Assembly (NCBI GenBank): GCA_029532415.1
Contig: JAQOTA010000067.1
Location: 1-64,000, forward strand
DNA length: 64,000 nucleotides
Source: Marasmius tenuissimus
Taxonomy: Eukaryota > Basidiomycota > Agaricomycetes > Agaricales > Marasmiaceae
Direction: 5' to 3'
The notes beneath the pieces are model-generated. The model ran no database searches. It was not told where the DNA came from and saw only the letters and a program-made list of their open reading frames with translations. The position numbers were made by a program, and so were the translations under genes. Positions 9,977 through 21,381 of this stretch are shown one piece after another; positions within the stretch are counted from its first letter, which is position 1, and each line of letters opens with the position of its first letter.

Positions 9977-10050
9977 TCCCTGGCTGGGAGTCGAACCCAG
10001 CTTTCACGCGGACAGAGTGAAAACATCTTCGTCGTGAGAGACGACGTATG
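9977..10050 (-). pseudogene. tRNA-Asp relic with foreign 5' half
   Basis: The 3' half (T arm CTGGGTTCGACTCCCAG and acceptor strand CCAGGGA) is perfect tRNA-Asp. The 5' half is not. In its place, on the minus strand, is a hairpin GTCGT-CTCTCAC-ACGAC-like segment (10030-10046) that resembles a tRNA-Glu(CTC) anticodon arm. No acceptor partner is present, so it should not make a tRNA. Confidence 0.6.
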
Positions 10051-11415
10051 CAAAGGTGGGAAGGGAAGGACCTTGATCGCCCCAGGACCAGCATCTGCTA
10101 TAACTATAGCACTGGAACAGGGAAGTCTTACACGAGATATCCTGCCGGCGGATTGATAGTAGTTGAATTATTGGATTTTGTCATAGCAAATCGGGACCCA
10201 ATTCAGGAAGGCTTAGCTTGTTACTTACATTGACAATTCGTTAGGTCCCGCCGAAACAGATCACCGGATCATAAATGGAAAATAGTCGTGTGGGTTACTA
10301 TCCAATGACCGAAATATTACGGCAGACTCGGTGAATAGAGAAAAGAGGTGAAGCTTAGGGTGGCGTGGTGTAGGGAAACACGAGCTGTACGCCGAGGCCT
10401 TCGTGAATGCACCTACCCCTTGAAACCCGGCATCACCTCGAGCACGGGAAGAGATATTCACAGTCGCGCGGGCTCGCACGGGCCTCCCACCAGAGGACAA
10501 TTACAGAGCCGAGGAAGCAGCGAGTCGGCCCCGAACGAAGTTTGTAAACCTTCCCTTTGGCTGTGGATAACATTATTTGAAAGTAGCGATCAACTCAACG
10601 GAGTCGAAGTATGATATTCTCCGTGGGTTCCCAGAACTCGTATATCCGAATGATTTTCGCATCTAACATCTTCCCAAATACAATATACGACCACGATGTA
10701 AAGGTAATAAGCAACAATGTATTGCAACGCACAAGCTGCGCGTTCTTGGCACTTGAGCCGTTCTCTCAGGGTGGCGGGCTCACCGGTCAGAAAATTGGGT
10801 TCATTGCGAGCTTTAAATGACCTACCTCATGTGAGATGTTTGTCTAAAGGACCTCCTAAGAGTGTTTGTACTCTGAATGAAGACCTAGGTACAGAAGACA
10901 TCAGTAAAAATTCGCTCGGAACTCAGTTTTGTTTACCAAAAATTCAGCCGGTGAGATTTTGGACCCAGCCGTTCAGGGCCCAACCGGTGAACCTGTACTG
11001 GTCATAAACGGTCGTAAACGGTTATTTCACGGGTTACTGATGCAGGTCTTTGTACGAGGCGCCCTTTCTAAAGCCGTGGTAACTATGAGAGCTGTCTGGA
11101 GGACTTTGGCTCCTGAGAAATTTGTTTTATGGCAAATACCGAATAAGGTTAGGAAAGGAAAGGATATTCCACCAGAATTCGGTCATTTAGATCCTCATGC
11201 TTTACGTCATTCCTTAATTGCAAGTTCTGTTGTATGGGGAAACCATAACATCGATACACGACCTCAGTTATATAACAAGCCATGTTAGCGCCGTAAAATG
11301 CTTCTTCCGATCTCCACACACCTCCAACATAGCTTTCGACCTCAGGATGGCAGATTTGCCCTCTCATGTACCGGTCGTCGACTCTCAAGTCAACAATCAA
11401 CAATCTGGCTATATT
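10051..11415. other. No supported gene
   Basis: Only short unrelated open frames are present on both strands. The 3' end of the membrane-protein gene on the minus strand begins at 11416. Confidence 0.5.
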
Positions 11416-12779
11416 TCATGCGTGGGTCGTCTCCATCAAGTCTCGGTTGTTCGCGGAGATGACTTGCTCGACGCTGTCGGTCGTCTTTCCTTGTAGAGCA
11501 CGAGCGATTATGAGCGTTGGCGCAATTCCCTACAGCATGAAGAAACAGAATGGTCAGTCATGCTCGAAGGCCAGAATAAGTCCAGAGTACACACAGCAGC
11601 TTGCATAAACACAGGACTCAGGTCTACAGGGAGTAGGCTCTGGTTGTTCGGGTCGAGACGCAAGAGAATGACGAGGTAAATGATGAGTGATGCGGGATAT
11701 ATCATTCCCGATTCAATTCTATAGCGCCATGTTAGACGGTAGTTGGACGAGGTATCGGGGATAACAGACGTACATAATCGCCACCACCGTTCTGTGAGTT
11801 CGCTTACTACGGTATTGAAGTAATCTCTCAGCCTCGCGGGTAATCATATAGATTCGACCAGCTGCAGTAACAACGAAGCCCGTGTCAGTGGCGCTCGCGC
11901 GTAATTGTTTAGTGCTTATTGAAGGATGGCTTACCGGTCAACGCGGTTAAAAGGGTATTAAAGATTCCATTCGCGATCAAATACCCGTTGTTGATGCTAT
12001 TTCCCTTGAGGAGAAACCTGATGTTTTCCTCGTATCGTGTATCACGGAATCCGATTGTGAACATGACGCAGCCCGAGAATCCGACCGCTACGAGTAACTA
12101 GGTAGCACTGTGCACGCCAGTGATGAACAATACAAAATGTTCTTACTTACCGTTCAAAAGAACAGATACCACCACAAGACTTATTCCGACCGATCTGTTC
12201 CCAAACCACACGAGGTAACATCGGTGAATCTACAATCGGAATGTTAGATGAAGTTTCAGTGTGGCTAGAAGGGGATATATACCAGCATTGATTCAGCCAC
12301 AAGGCTTGTGAATTTGCAAACGATCAATAACCGGACTGTCGCGGGAGGATAAAAGGGTATCTTGCTTACTTCGCCAGGATTGGAAGCATCATCAAGAAAC
12401 CTCTAGAACGATACAGAGTTATCAGGGTGTAGCCGGGAGCAATAACATTAACGGACTACCTCTGAACGGTCTTGACTAAATCATGTTGTGCGTACATCTG
12501 CAGCGACGCATAGTCCTTTGTATGTTCCCCAGTATAGATCTTTATAGCTTGCCGGACTCGATACCATGTCTCCGCAATGTTGTCGACGGTGCATAACAAG
12601 AACAAAAGAGCGGTCCAAGTGATGTAGAGGGTCTGATTATCCCGTCGGTATTTGTGTAGATTACTGAGGGCGGCAAGGAATAGCACGATGTAGAAACCTA
12701 GGTTCCAGAAGGTTACCGAACAGTTTGTGAAGTATTTTGAACACGAATATAACGACGCACCGTAGACAAACCAAGTCAC
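11416..12779 (-). CDS. Multi-pass membrane protein of an agaricomycete seven-helix family
   Basis: I do not know a function. Seven exons join in frame: 12779-12460, 12400-12283, 12229-12151, 12087-11935, 11861-11774, 11718-11628 and 11529-11416, giving about 320 aa, all with GT-AG introns. Hydrophobic helices are evident (LGFYIVLFLAAL, TWTALLFLLCTVD, VVVSVLLN, LIANGIFNTLLTAL, YPASLIIYLVILL). The pattern ESML-HRCYLVW in the middle and GIAPTLIIARAL near the end is typical of a large, uncharacterised basidiomycete family of plasma-membrane-like seven-helix proteins. The exon 1 frame begins at GTG preceded by a stop, with no ATG. Either the start codon was lost or a short upstream exon is missed. 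Confidence 0.72.
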
Positions 12780-13343
12780 CTATGAGATTCTGTTAGAAAT
12801 GGTGTCCTCGAGCGTACGTTTCAAGCACTCACCGTTAAGGATACGATTGGCTGGATAATCATAACTTCCGTGGTGAACCATGGCTTCAATCGATCTTCCA
12901 AGAGAGTCATAATGGGAAGGAGCAAGCAGTACTAGATCACGGCGCCCAGCGTCGTTGATGAATATGAGGCAAGAGAAGGAGACTTTAATGTTAGGAGGCA
13001 AAGTATAAGCCCTTAAAATACGTGAATAATGCTGTGATATGTTATATGTACCCGCTGTACCCAATATCACGATATTTATAATGATAGTTGTCAAACATGA
13101 CGAGACCGCTACAACGTGGCGGGTCGCCATTTAAACCATAGCTTCATATTTCTGGCGAAAAACGGCATAGGTGTCTTGATAGGAGAAGGCCAAGTGCAAT
13201 AGGTCAAGAAGTAAAGTACAAGTACCTTGGATAACGAAAGTGCTACTAGTGACCCCATTCGCATCTGTCGAACTTGACGAAACAACTTGACGAAACTCAG
13301 ACTGAGTCGCAATATGGATATTCAAAGTACTATATTTACCCAT
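12780..13343 (-). other. Coding-like sequence upstream of the membrane-protein gene
   Basis: On the minus strand one frame is open from ATG 13343 for 70 codons, hits TAA at 13131-13133, and continues open for 116 more codons to 12780. A plausible intron (GTGAGT donor near 12834, TAG acceptor at 12781) would join it to the next gene, but the phase does not fit. It may be a decayed 5' part of that gene or a separate relic. Confidence 0.3.
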
Positions 13344-14621
13344 CTGTGAAAAAAGGAAATGAGCACCTCGTTTGTGCTGTGACGTTGTGGGATCACGCTT
13401 GGGGTGTTGAATTTCTATGGTATCACAGATTCTTCAAGCAAAACAAGTAATGAATAAGCGGGGAAGTGGAACGGTGACTTCTGACTTCGACCGGTGATAA
13501 CCGGACATCATGATTCAGATCTAATACTTAACCTTCTCATTCAAGCTCCAGATGTGCACGACACACAAGCTTTCAATCAGGCTAAACGGTAGCGTGGCCT
13601 TGACCTAAGTACTAACTACATCCGTCCCTCAGCGGCATTAGGGGCGTATGTGGTTTTGACTCATCATCTTCGGAGTCATCGTTTTCGCATCCTACTTCGA
13701 TGAGCATGTCACGAGACAACGAAAACGTACTCACTGGATGCGACGCATTGTTTGGTTATGCTTGGAGCCAAAGCACAAATCCATTACAGTATCACTGCTT
13801 CATGATCAAGCTCTCCCACCTCAGTTCTTGGCTAGATTTCTGTCCTTTTGACGGGCTAACTCCCGTCTCTCCACAGAGTTGACCCTGAATCTTGATGCCT
13901 TTTCTCATGCATTGCCATTAGTACAGTGAAGGCTATGGGAACGTTGAATCAATGGGGACAAGGAGTTTTTCGTGCGCTTTGATCTGGTTATCCTATCCTC
14001 ATATGATCAAACATTTGAACCAGTTGCATGAACATGAGCAAGTCCTCCGAATGATCTACCTTTAGAGTTCAAGCAAGGCTGATTCCTGGATAGTCCCAAT
14101 CTCTAGGGGCCACCAGATTTTTCAGTGATATGTCAGTAACCTGTTCAACTACCATCGACATGTCACTGACGTATCATTGAACTGAGAAAACCTCTCAAAT
14201 TTAGGTAGGTTGGTTTCCCACGGTCCTTTATGCGCGTGTTCGTAAGTCCCACGACGCCGTTGAGCTGTGAGGCTCAATCTTTTAGGGTTATAAGCTCAAT
14301 ACTGGTCTATACTCTCCGGATCGGTCTATGGTTGTGCTTAACTTTGGACAAGCGGTAACGACACAAGGGGAGTGTTAGCAAGTGGGCTTGAACCAGTCAA
14401 AAATAGGCGGGTCAGCCGCCTCTTGAGGGAGAAGGGGCCAGCCTGAAATCCATAGGCGATTATATCAAATCTGCATCTTGTGTGTCCTTTGATTCATTAT
14501 TTACGAGAAGAGAGGGGTGGCGGGTGGCAAATACTTCAAGTCTTCAACCAGTGCACTAAGGGCAGTGGCAAAACCAAAAAAACCTGAATCACGAGCGATC
14601 AAACTATACGCGTGGACGAGT
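13344..14621. other. No supported gene; part repeated near 15830
   Basis: Short open frames only. A segment at 13980-14030 (CCTATCCTCA...TTTGAACCAG) recurs in the same orientation at about 15830-15875. The flank at 14510-14620 is a diverged duplicate of 17160-17270, ahead of the next tRNA-Glu copy. Confidence 0.5.
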
Positions 14622-14715
14622 TCCGATGCGGAAAATTGAACACCGGGTTGCTGTCCTTCGCAAGCGATCGGAAATCAGCGTGAACGACAGCAATGTTAGT
14701 CACTACACCGCGAGT
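14622..14715 (-). pseudogene. tRNA-Glu pseudogene
   Basis: It shares the tRNA-Glu(TTC) backbone of 7085-7178, with intron. The acceptor no longer pairs (5' CTCGCGG against CATCGGA), U33 before the anticodon is G, and the T arm is mispaired (loop TTCAATT). Its upstream flank is shared with the copy at 17271. Confidence 0.8.
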
Positions 14716-15078
14716 TATGGTCGAGAGACGCTTGCTCGATACAGTTAGTACCATAACGTAAATCAGAGCTCTGAGCCCACAGATCCATCATCGCCGCTTC
14801 AACCTCTCCCATCCCGGATCTTTGGCTAGATCCCTGCTCTTTTGTTATGCTGTCCGATCATGGTTACCCAGTCGACCTTATCTGTGTAGCAAAGGCTGTG
14901 GGGACGGATCCGACTGACGGGTCTTACACCGAATCAACCGGAACAATGCGTGAGGTGCTCTTCATTACAGTTATTCCTGTATATAATGAGACTCGCAAAA
15001 AAAGGTTTCAAAAAAAAATGCGAAAGATGAAGGCCCAAAAAGGAGAACCAACCTTGACCCCTGTCCCGATGTCGGAGG
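14716..15078. other. Coding-like stretch of unknown nature
   Basis: A frame from 14847 encodes a plausible peptide (PVDLICVAKAVGTDPTDGS) followed by a basic segment, and runs into the MITE at 15087. Joining across the MITE keeps the frame number but gives no recognisable protein. I cannot assign it. Confidence 0.25.
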
Positions 15079-15086
15079 CGGCCTCC

Positions 15087-15465
15087 CAAGGGGGTGGCAA
15101 TTCTTTAATTTTCGTACGAGGTCGAATTTTTTTTAAGCCCAGTCGGGCACCCCCCCCTCCCCCTCTCCTGCTATATATGGTAACTGTAACTCTACGTGTT
15201 TCACGTGCCGGTTAACTAATAATTTCACTTAGCGCTTCATTTCTCGAAAACATCGGGTGTTGATGTTCAATTTCTGGCTACAGCACACGCAAGGTACCTA
15301 TCTAGTGTGTGTTCAACGTAGTATAATGCTCGTCATAAAACCTCTGAGGGGCTTCTAGGACCCCTTGAAACCCGAAATTTCGGTAGGTACAAAAATTTTT
15401 AAGGGCCTTCGGCCCCCTCCCCCCCCCTACCTCGGACCAGAAATTCCATTCTTGCCACCCCCTTG
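15087..15465. mobile_element. hAT-like MITE with 8-bp target duplication CGGCCTCC
   Basis: The 379-bp element has terminal inverted repeats CAAGGGGGTGGCAA and TTGCCACCCCCTTG. It is flanked by CGGCCTCC at 15079-15086 and 15466-15473. The 8-bp duplication fits the hAT superfamily. It has long C/T-rich runs inside and no coding capacity. The element at 53367-53925 has related ends (CAAGGGGTGTCACC) and the same C-rich interior. Confidence 0.85.
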
Positions 15466-15473
15466 CGGCCTCC

Positions 15474-16197
15474 CGGATCTCGCATCGCTGCTGGCACTAC
15501 CGTGAGCCCTCAAGGCCTCACGTACATTGTAGACTGTGTAGACTCATCACAATGGCATATTGTTGGCACGATATCCATATATCGAGCAAAACATGGAGGA
15601 GAGGATCCAGATGAAGGGAGGAGGAAGGACAGGGATGGAGCAGTGTGAACTGGCAATGGCGTCACCAATCGGTGTGGAGGAAGCAGTGAGCCCCTGTCAA
15701 TTACCCGTTTGGGTTATGGCTTCCGGCTCTTTTTTCTTTGAAATTTTTTTCGTGAGTCTCATTATTTACAGGAATACTGTAACGAGCCCGTCGGATTTTT
15801 ATTTACGGAGATGAAAAGGATCTATTATGGGCTTTGACCTGGGAATCCTATCCTCAAATTTGAACCAGGTACCCCAGACAACAACCAAAATAAAGACAAC
15901 AAGTCCCCCAAATAATCAACCTCACAGGCTCAATCTCTAGCTAGCCAATTGCCTTTACCAGCGGGTAGTAGACTTCACACGAAAACATCATCGGGATCAA
16001 CGAGATACGAACCAACACATTGGGAACCGCCCAAAACCGTTGAGAGGATTCGCGACACATAGAGCACGCTCTGAGGAGACACAAAACATGGACTTGGTGA
16101 AAAATTATCATAGTACAAGGCAGGCAGGCGTAGTGTACATTACAATACGGGTATCATAGATCCAATCTCTATACAAAAGTCTGTGATTAGTTCATAG
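15474..16197. other. No supported gene
   Basis: A 61-codon frame at 15463-15648 looks coding-like (GTTVSPQGLTYIVDCVDSS) but has no partner exons I can place. The rest is featureless apart from the repeat of the 13980 segment at about 15830. Confidence 0.4.
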
Positions 16198-16632
16198 TTA
16201 CTCCCATCTTGGCCGTTTCGGTGCTCGTTCACCATCTGGTTCACCGTCGTAAAGGTACTGTAAGAGTGACCCTTCGACGTTCAAAGTGCACGTTGAGAAG
16301 CTGGAATCCGATGCCACCGTGGCCAGAAACTGTTCAATATGTTGCAGGTCTCCATCTGAGGGCACGTAGACATCGTCCAAAACCTGCACATTCTCATCGA
16401 TAAACATCCTCAGGTCGGCAACAACTATCCAGTCCAGACTGTTCTTGAATAGATGCGGGTGATTTCTCATACATATCTTGAGGTCGTTGGGCACATAATC
16501 CTACGGTCATGTGTCAAATTAATTGATTTAAAGGTATTATGAGATACGCACCAAGTGACGGAATGCCTCAACAACCGATGATGGTAGTGCTTTGATGAAG
16601 GGTTGGTCTGATACGGATTTTGCTGCCATCAT
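16198..16632 (-). CDS. Uncharacterised 127-aa protein, two exons
   Basis: Exon 1 is 16632-16552 (27 codons, starting MMAAKS). A 51-nt intron with GTGCGT donor and GTAG acceptor follows, and exon 2 is 16500-16198. The join is in frame and gives 127 aa ending in a basic KRPRWE tail. No signal peptide, helix or known motif is visible. A TATA-like GGTATAAACAG lies about 180 bp upstream on the minus strand. The neighbours are tRNA genes and repeats, so context gives no clue to function. Confidence 0.55.
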
Positions 16633-16639
16633 TGCTGGT

Positions 16640-17270
16640 GGAGAGGCGGCGAGGGTACTGACGACAATGGTGGTACACGGAAAAGGAATAGAAATCAACA
16701 ATCCATTGTGGATGAGAATGTACGTGCCATCCTGTCACAAACCGATCGCGTCGAGGACGCGTTTGACAACGATCAACAACGGTGACGGTCGAGAGGAAAG
16801 GAGGCTCTGTTTATACCTCTTTGCACGGTTACCTTTTTGGGGCCCCACCAAAATGTGCCGATTCTCAGTCAGATCCGACACATACTAGCCAACGTGTCGC
16901 TTCTCATCCTATGTGCCGCTACTCCTACTGATCGAATGCTTCATATCTTGTATATACTCGTTCGAGAGACCAGCCAACTGCTGTTCAAGGCTTATCGAAT
17001 CTATTTATACACCACCAAAGGCCTATAATATCATTCAATCACACCCATCCCGCGCACGAGAGTCGAGACACATCCATCACATTCAGGGGGTAACCGTAAT
17101 CATCGTTGGCTCTCCCCGGGCTGAACAAAGTCTGCATCTGACTGTATATCCTTCGATCTATCATTCGCAGGAAGATAAGGGTGGCGGTGGTAGATAATCC
17201 AAGTGTTGAATCAGAACACCAAGGGCAGTGACAATACAAAAAAAACCTTAGATACATCCCGCGCGTGAGT
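16640..17270. other. No supported gene
   Basis: Short frames only. The last 110 bp are a diverged duplicate of 14510-14620 leading into the tRNA-Glu gene. Confidence 0.5.
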
Positions 17271-17353
17271 TCCGATGCGGGGAATCGAAGCCCGGGCTGC
17301 TGTGCAAGTTTCGGCATGAAAGACAGCAATGTTAGCCACTACACCACATCGGA
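17271..17353 (-). tRNA. tRNA-Glu(TTC) with 12-nt intron and T-arm mismatch
   Basis: Acceptor, D arm and anticodon arm are identical to the copy at 7085, with anticodon TTC. The intron after position 37 is only 12 nt. The T arm reads CGGGC-TTCGATT-CCCCG, so the conserved G53-C61 pair is lost and the B box is altered. It may be weak or inactive. Confidence 0.8.
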
Positions 17354-18136
17354 TTTGAAATTACAGATCCTAGTATGCACGAGACTTGAGACCAACATTT
17401 CTTACCTACCACCAACTGTTTCTGAGTGGCTCCATTTCATGATCACTTTGACAGAAAATACTAGCTGAGGCAAATGGCAGAGGCAAGGAGTTGAACGTGG
17501 AACTCGGGTCTGTGGATCCCGTAAATTCCGGTTCAAACCGTTCGTAATTCGGCCCTCAGGAAAGTTATACCAATACCCCTAAGCATTGGGCGTAAAGCAA
17601 TATAACCTACTAATCACAGTCTTTCGCCAGTGTCGGCTTCGTTGCAGAAGTAGCGAGTACTTTCAGTAGTTTAAGGTCCCGCTCAATACGCCGGTTATTA
17701 CCATGTGGGTCAAACCTTCGGACCTCTCTGGAGTCCGCTCCTAAAAAGCCCGAAGGTCTTCATGACTGTCAGTTACCTGGGCGGCAGGTCAATTCATGAA
17801 TCTTAGCTATAATCCTTGATGCCCTTGAAATGAGACACTTGATCTCTGTCAAGTGTTTTTATCTCCCTTCTATCTACATACGATGTACTCATGATTCAGC
17901 AAGCCATTGCCAGCTGACCTTTGAACGGGTGATGACCGGAAATACTTACGGCGTACCGTCGTACGCGTCTTGTCCGCATGCCAAGCTATATCCCTAAGTC
18001 CCCAAGATAAATATGGCGAATTGAGTATTCCCGATCAAGCCTAGATACATGGGACTTGAGTGAGCAAGAGGTTTTAGAGTGTGAGCTCCATTTATCTCGA
18101 TATAGCGAAAAATTGTTTAGCCCCCCAAATTATGAC
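17354..18136. other. No supported gene
   Basis: I see no coding frame with plausible splice sites and no further tRNA in this stretch. Confidence 0.5.
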
Positions 18137-18226
18137 TCCCTGGCTGGGAGTCGAACCCAGCTTTCGCGCGAATTTTCAGCTATGACCCATGACAGGCGCG
18201 TGTACTAACCGATATACTACCAGGGA
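18137..18226 (-). tRNA. tRNA-Asp(GTC) with 19-nt intron
   Basis: Mature sequence matches the copy at 7692-7786, including acceptor TCCCTGG/CCAGGGA, anticodon GTC and T arm. The intron is 19 nt and differs from the 24-nt intron of the other copy. All stems pair. Confidence 0.95.
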
Positions 18227-19328
18227 CATACATATAGGGCATCATTAAAGCTACAGGGCTGGCAAGTTGGCATCACCATGAAGGCGACTTGCACCTTCTC
18301 CCCTCGCATTGCCCGGTGCCGTAGATGAAGGCATACAAAAGCTGGGCTCGTGCTAGTGAGAGCTTATAATTGTTGAGTGTCAAGCGCATCTGAGGAAAGG
18401 AAATGACCTTTGGCGAGAAAATCGACCTCTCCTAAAGTTGGTCCGTGCGTCCGGTGTTGCTGGCCTCCGTAGTTTCTTCGCTTCCACCCAAGCCATGCAT
18501 TGTAACTGTTCTCTCTCTTCACCTCGCCTTATCGCTTTCATCATCGGTTTTCCCCTCTCTGTTCAAAGGCCCTGGGCGAGCTAAAGTGACTTTTGTACGA
18601 GATATCCTACTCATTAAACACACGCGTCGCAAATAGGAGGAAGGAGATTCACCGATACTCACGGGTAGTCACGACGAACGCTAGCTGAAGGGTGCTGGTC
18701 CATGCAACCGAGGTGCAAATTTTCTTGTCGCGTTGATCAGAGGGCTCTTACTGATGACGTTGAATAGAGACCGTCGACACACCGGAAACCAACAATCAAG
18801 AACTCTTCGCTGCCAGTGAACGCCCGAGTCAATTTTTGGAAACAGTGGAAGCAAGACATTCTCGGTATCAGTCGGATAATACGGGTGGCCCATTCGACTA
18901 CTCGATATTAAGGTTCCCTCCATAGGCCGTCAGGCTGCTTCTGGCACGGTGAAAGAAGGACGTTAGCGAGACAACCAGGAACCGACTGTACGTTCTATCT
19001 TTACATCGCGCCCTCGCAGCACGTCTGACCATAGTTTTCTTCACGATCCACCTCAACTATTATACTACGGCAGTCAGCCTCGCTCTTCAATCACACCAGC
19101 GACGGTACCTCCCGCTCCTCTTCGACACATCGCCTGGCTACCTAGAAGATCTGCGTCCCCTTAACCACCGCTTGTGAGGCTACCCTCGCCCTCAAGTTCG
19201 ATCCTCTTATTTCGGGGCTCTCGAATCACACTCACCATCGATTCTCCACGGAACACGCCCCGAGCAAAGGGTCTAGTACAATGTAGGTACCCGCAATCCA
19301 ACGTTGGCACTGTGGCACTTTTCTATGA
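18227..19328. other. No supported gene
   Basis: Frames at 18445-18636 (+) and 18681-18923 (-) are short and have no recognisable content. I see no repeat boundary before the duplicate block that begins near 19329. Confidence 0.45.
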
Positions 19329-19768
19329 GCTACGGCTGGCACATTGGCGAACGTGGGAGACGGCGAGAGTAATGAATCAACGTGAGTCTCTTGGCTCTCT
19401 ATATGCGTGTGAGGTCGCGGTACTGAATCGCTTTCTGTCAGGCCTCTCAGCACCGTGGAGACTTTGTTAATCCGAGTCTCAAGGCGGTTTGGTGCGAGGG
19501 TTTGTGGGGGAAACGCGTGAAAACTCAGGCTGCAGACGGTATGCTACTTACCCTTCTAATACCTGATACGTAGCAAGAGCTCTTTCTCGCCCGTATGAAC
19601 TTGACTGTCAACGAATTTCATGGGAGATTCTGTATATCAAATCAGTAGAGGGAAGATGGCACGCCACGGGAGAGGAGTCGGCGACGAACGGTAACTCCCT
19701 CGGAGCTACATATTTGGGTTATATCATCATCATGGAAAAATAGAAATTACTGCTAAAGGACCCCCACT
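19329..19768. repeat. Segmental duplicate block with the empty site of E1
   Basis: Partner of 6662-7084. At 19329-19333 the sequence GCTAC continues without interruption, where the other block has the E1 3' LTR followed by GTTAC. This is the pre-insertion state of the E1 target. Confidence 0.75.
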
Positions 19769-19862
19769 TCCGATGCGGGGAATCGAACCCCGGGCTGCTG
19801 TGAGACATATCCACAATTCCACACATGAAAGACAGCAATGTTAGCCACTACACCACATCGGA
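19769..19862 (-). tRNA. tRNA-Glu(TTC) with 23-nt intron
   Basis: Exons are identical to 7085-7178 and all stems pair. The 23-nt intron differs at several positions. It arose with the surrounding duplication. Confidence 0.95.
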
Positions 19863-20341
19863 TGTTATCAAACAATGTTCGGGTTTCCCTGTGTAGTGAT
19901 GACCTTGGAGATAATCCGTTTCTATGATCAACATTTCTTTTAGATAGAAACACATTGAAAAGTATCACGGGAAGTTAGTTCCCAATCACAAGTATCTGGC
20001 TCCATGCCTGGTAGTACTTACACTGTTCCACATCGATAGAATGGCAGTTGGCTCGGGCCGACTTCTGGCAATTCGGGTAAAATGGGTCTTAGCGTTGGCC
20101 TCGACTTCTTAGCCATCCAGTGTTTGCGTTCTTGGGTTCGCCCAAGCGCACCGTACTCACAATGCTTGTCATGCACGTTTGTCTTGTTTACTCGGCCACA
20201 ATCCCACCGCGGGGCAACTGGTCGTCGATTTCTAATCGGTGACGAAGGAGGACAGTCCCTGTCTGAAGGATATAGTCAAAACCATCACGTCTATAACTCC
20301 ACGAATAGAAAAACAAATGCCACTCCGATGTATCACTGGAC

Positions 20342-20350
20342 CTCCCTGGC
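20342..20350 (-). pseudogene. Truncated tRNA-Asp (duplication breakpoint)
   Basis: The sequence GTATCACTGGACCTCCCTGG matches the flank and last bases of the tRNA-Asp gene at 7678-7698. It then changes to unrelated sequence, so only the acceptor 3' strand remains. The block was cut inside the tRNA gene and joined to a lectin promoter copy. Confidence 0.65.
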
Positions 20351-20584
20351 CATCCACGCCGAAATCGAATACTATCCATGAACTGCATCCACGAGGTACC
20401 TTTTTGACTTCCCTGATACATCACTCGGGTGCTGCGCGTCGATCGTCTCAAAGTAGTACAGTAATTCAGAAACGGCATGATGGGAAGTTTCGTGCCCTGA
20501 CCCACCCCGCCAAACCCGCGCCGTTCCTACCGACCGGAGACTCAAGACCGTCGCACATAATCCCAAGGAACCAGGAGTTTGTCG

Positions 20585-20590
20585 TATAAG
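20585..20590 (+). promoter_or_regulatory. TATA box of lectin gene B
   Basis: TATAAG, followed by AAGG, lies 70 nt before the ATG. It sits in the shared upstream block that also has GGCATGATGGGAAGTTTC at about 20475. Confidence 0.5.
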
Positions 20591-20654
20591 AAGGTAGGTA
20601 GGAGAACCAGAGCTCACCACTCCTGGCCTCGCTCTCTCTCACTGTCAGGTAAAG

Positions 20655-21381
20655 ATGCACTTCTCTTCCCTCGTCGCTCTTGCTGTGTCGTGCGCAATCG
20701 CAACCACTGCCTCTGCTATGACTGTGACTTTTGGTACTCGTCAGGCTGGAGGACGACCTCTCCATCCTGTTCGTTCTTTCCATCTATCATCTATGCGTCT
20801 CCTCGTACTGAACCCCTCATTTCCTTCCAGAACGGCAACACAGACTGGTGTATCGTTCCCGACGCCGATCAAGGAACGACCCCTTCCCACGACGTCCACG
20901 CCGCGATGTGAAGTATTCCACACTTCTGACTTGCCCGAGACTGACCACAACAATTCAGATACCCGTGCGCCGAGTCCGATTTTACCCTCTGGAACTTCAT
21001 CGAGGGAGAGACGGAGATCCAATCCGTTGGTGCACCAGATTTGTGTCTGAAGAGTTTGCATACACTTTGGGGTCATGGTGACCCTCAGCCGTTTGGATGT
21101 ACGTCCCCTTTGTTCTTTTCTTCACTCGCAACCCAACTGTCCCACTTCTACCCCTTCTCCAAATAGCATACAACGGTGCTGGTCTCCGCGTAGGCTGGTG
21201 CGGTGAAGTCGTAGGTCTCACTCCCGTTACCCGGTGGGTCGTGGAGGGCAATAGGTTCAGAGTCGCCGATAGTACGAGTAATCAGTGTTTGGATCTCCCG
21301 GACGGGATTCCTGCGCGCAGAAAGGTGCTGCAGACGTGGGAATGTACGGAGGGGAACTCGAATCAAGTTTGGACCTTTTGA
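20655..21381 (+). CDS. Secreted ricin-B-type (CBM13-like) lectin, copy B
   Basis: Four exons (20655-20768, 20831-20907, 20959-21098, 21167-21381) encode 181 aa. Intron 1 uses a less usual GTTCGT donor. A signal peptide of about 21 residues ends in ASA. The C-terminal third has the beta-trefoil repeat pattern NQCLDL...LQTWECTEGN-NQVWTF, typical of ricin-B carbohydrate-binding domains. Such proteins bind glycans outside the cell. The ligand here is unknown. Copy B is the most diverged of the four: its second exon differs (DADQGTTPSHD) and it has an extra residue before the third intron. All introns are in frame, so the gene looks functional. Confidence 0.88.

Noticed and set aside
14847..15215. 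122-codon frame running into the MITE
   Set aside because: The last third is MITE sequence. The first part looks coding but could not be joined to anything recognisable.
17460..17580. Possible further tRNA (GGTTCAAACCG string near 17530)
   Set aside because: No acceptor, D or anticodon stems could be paired around it.
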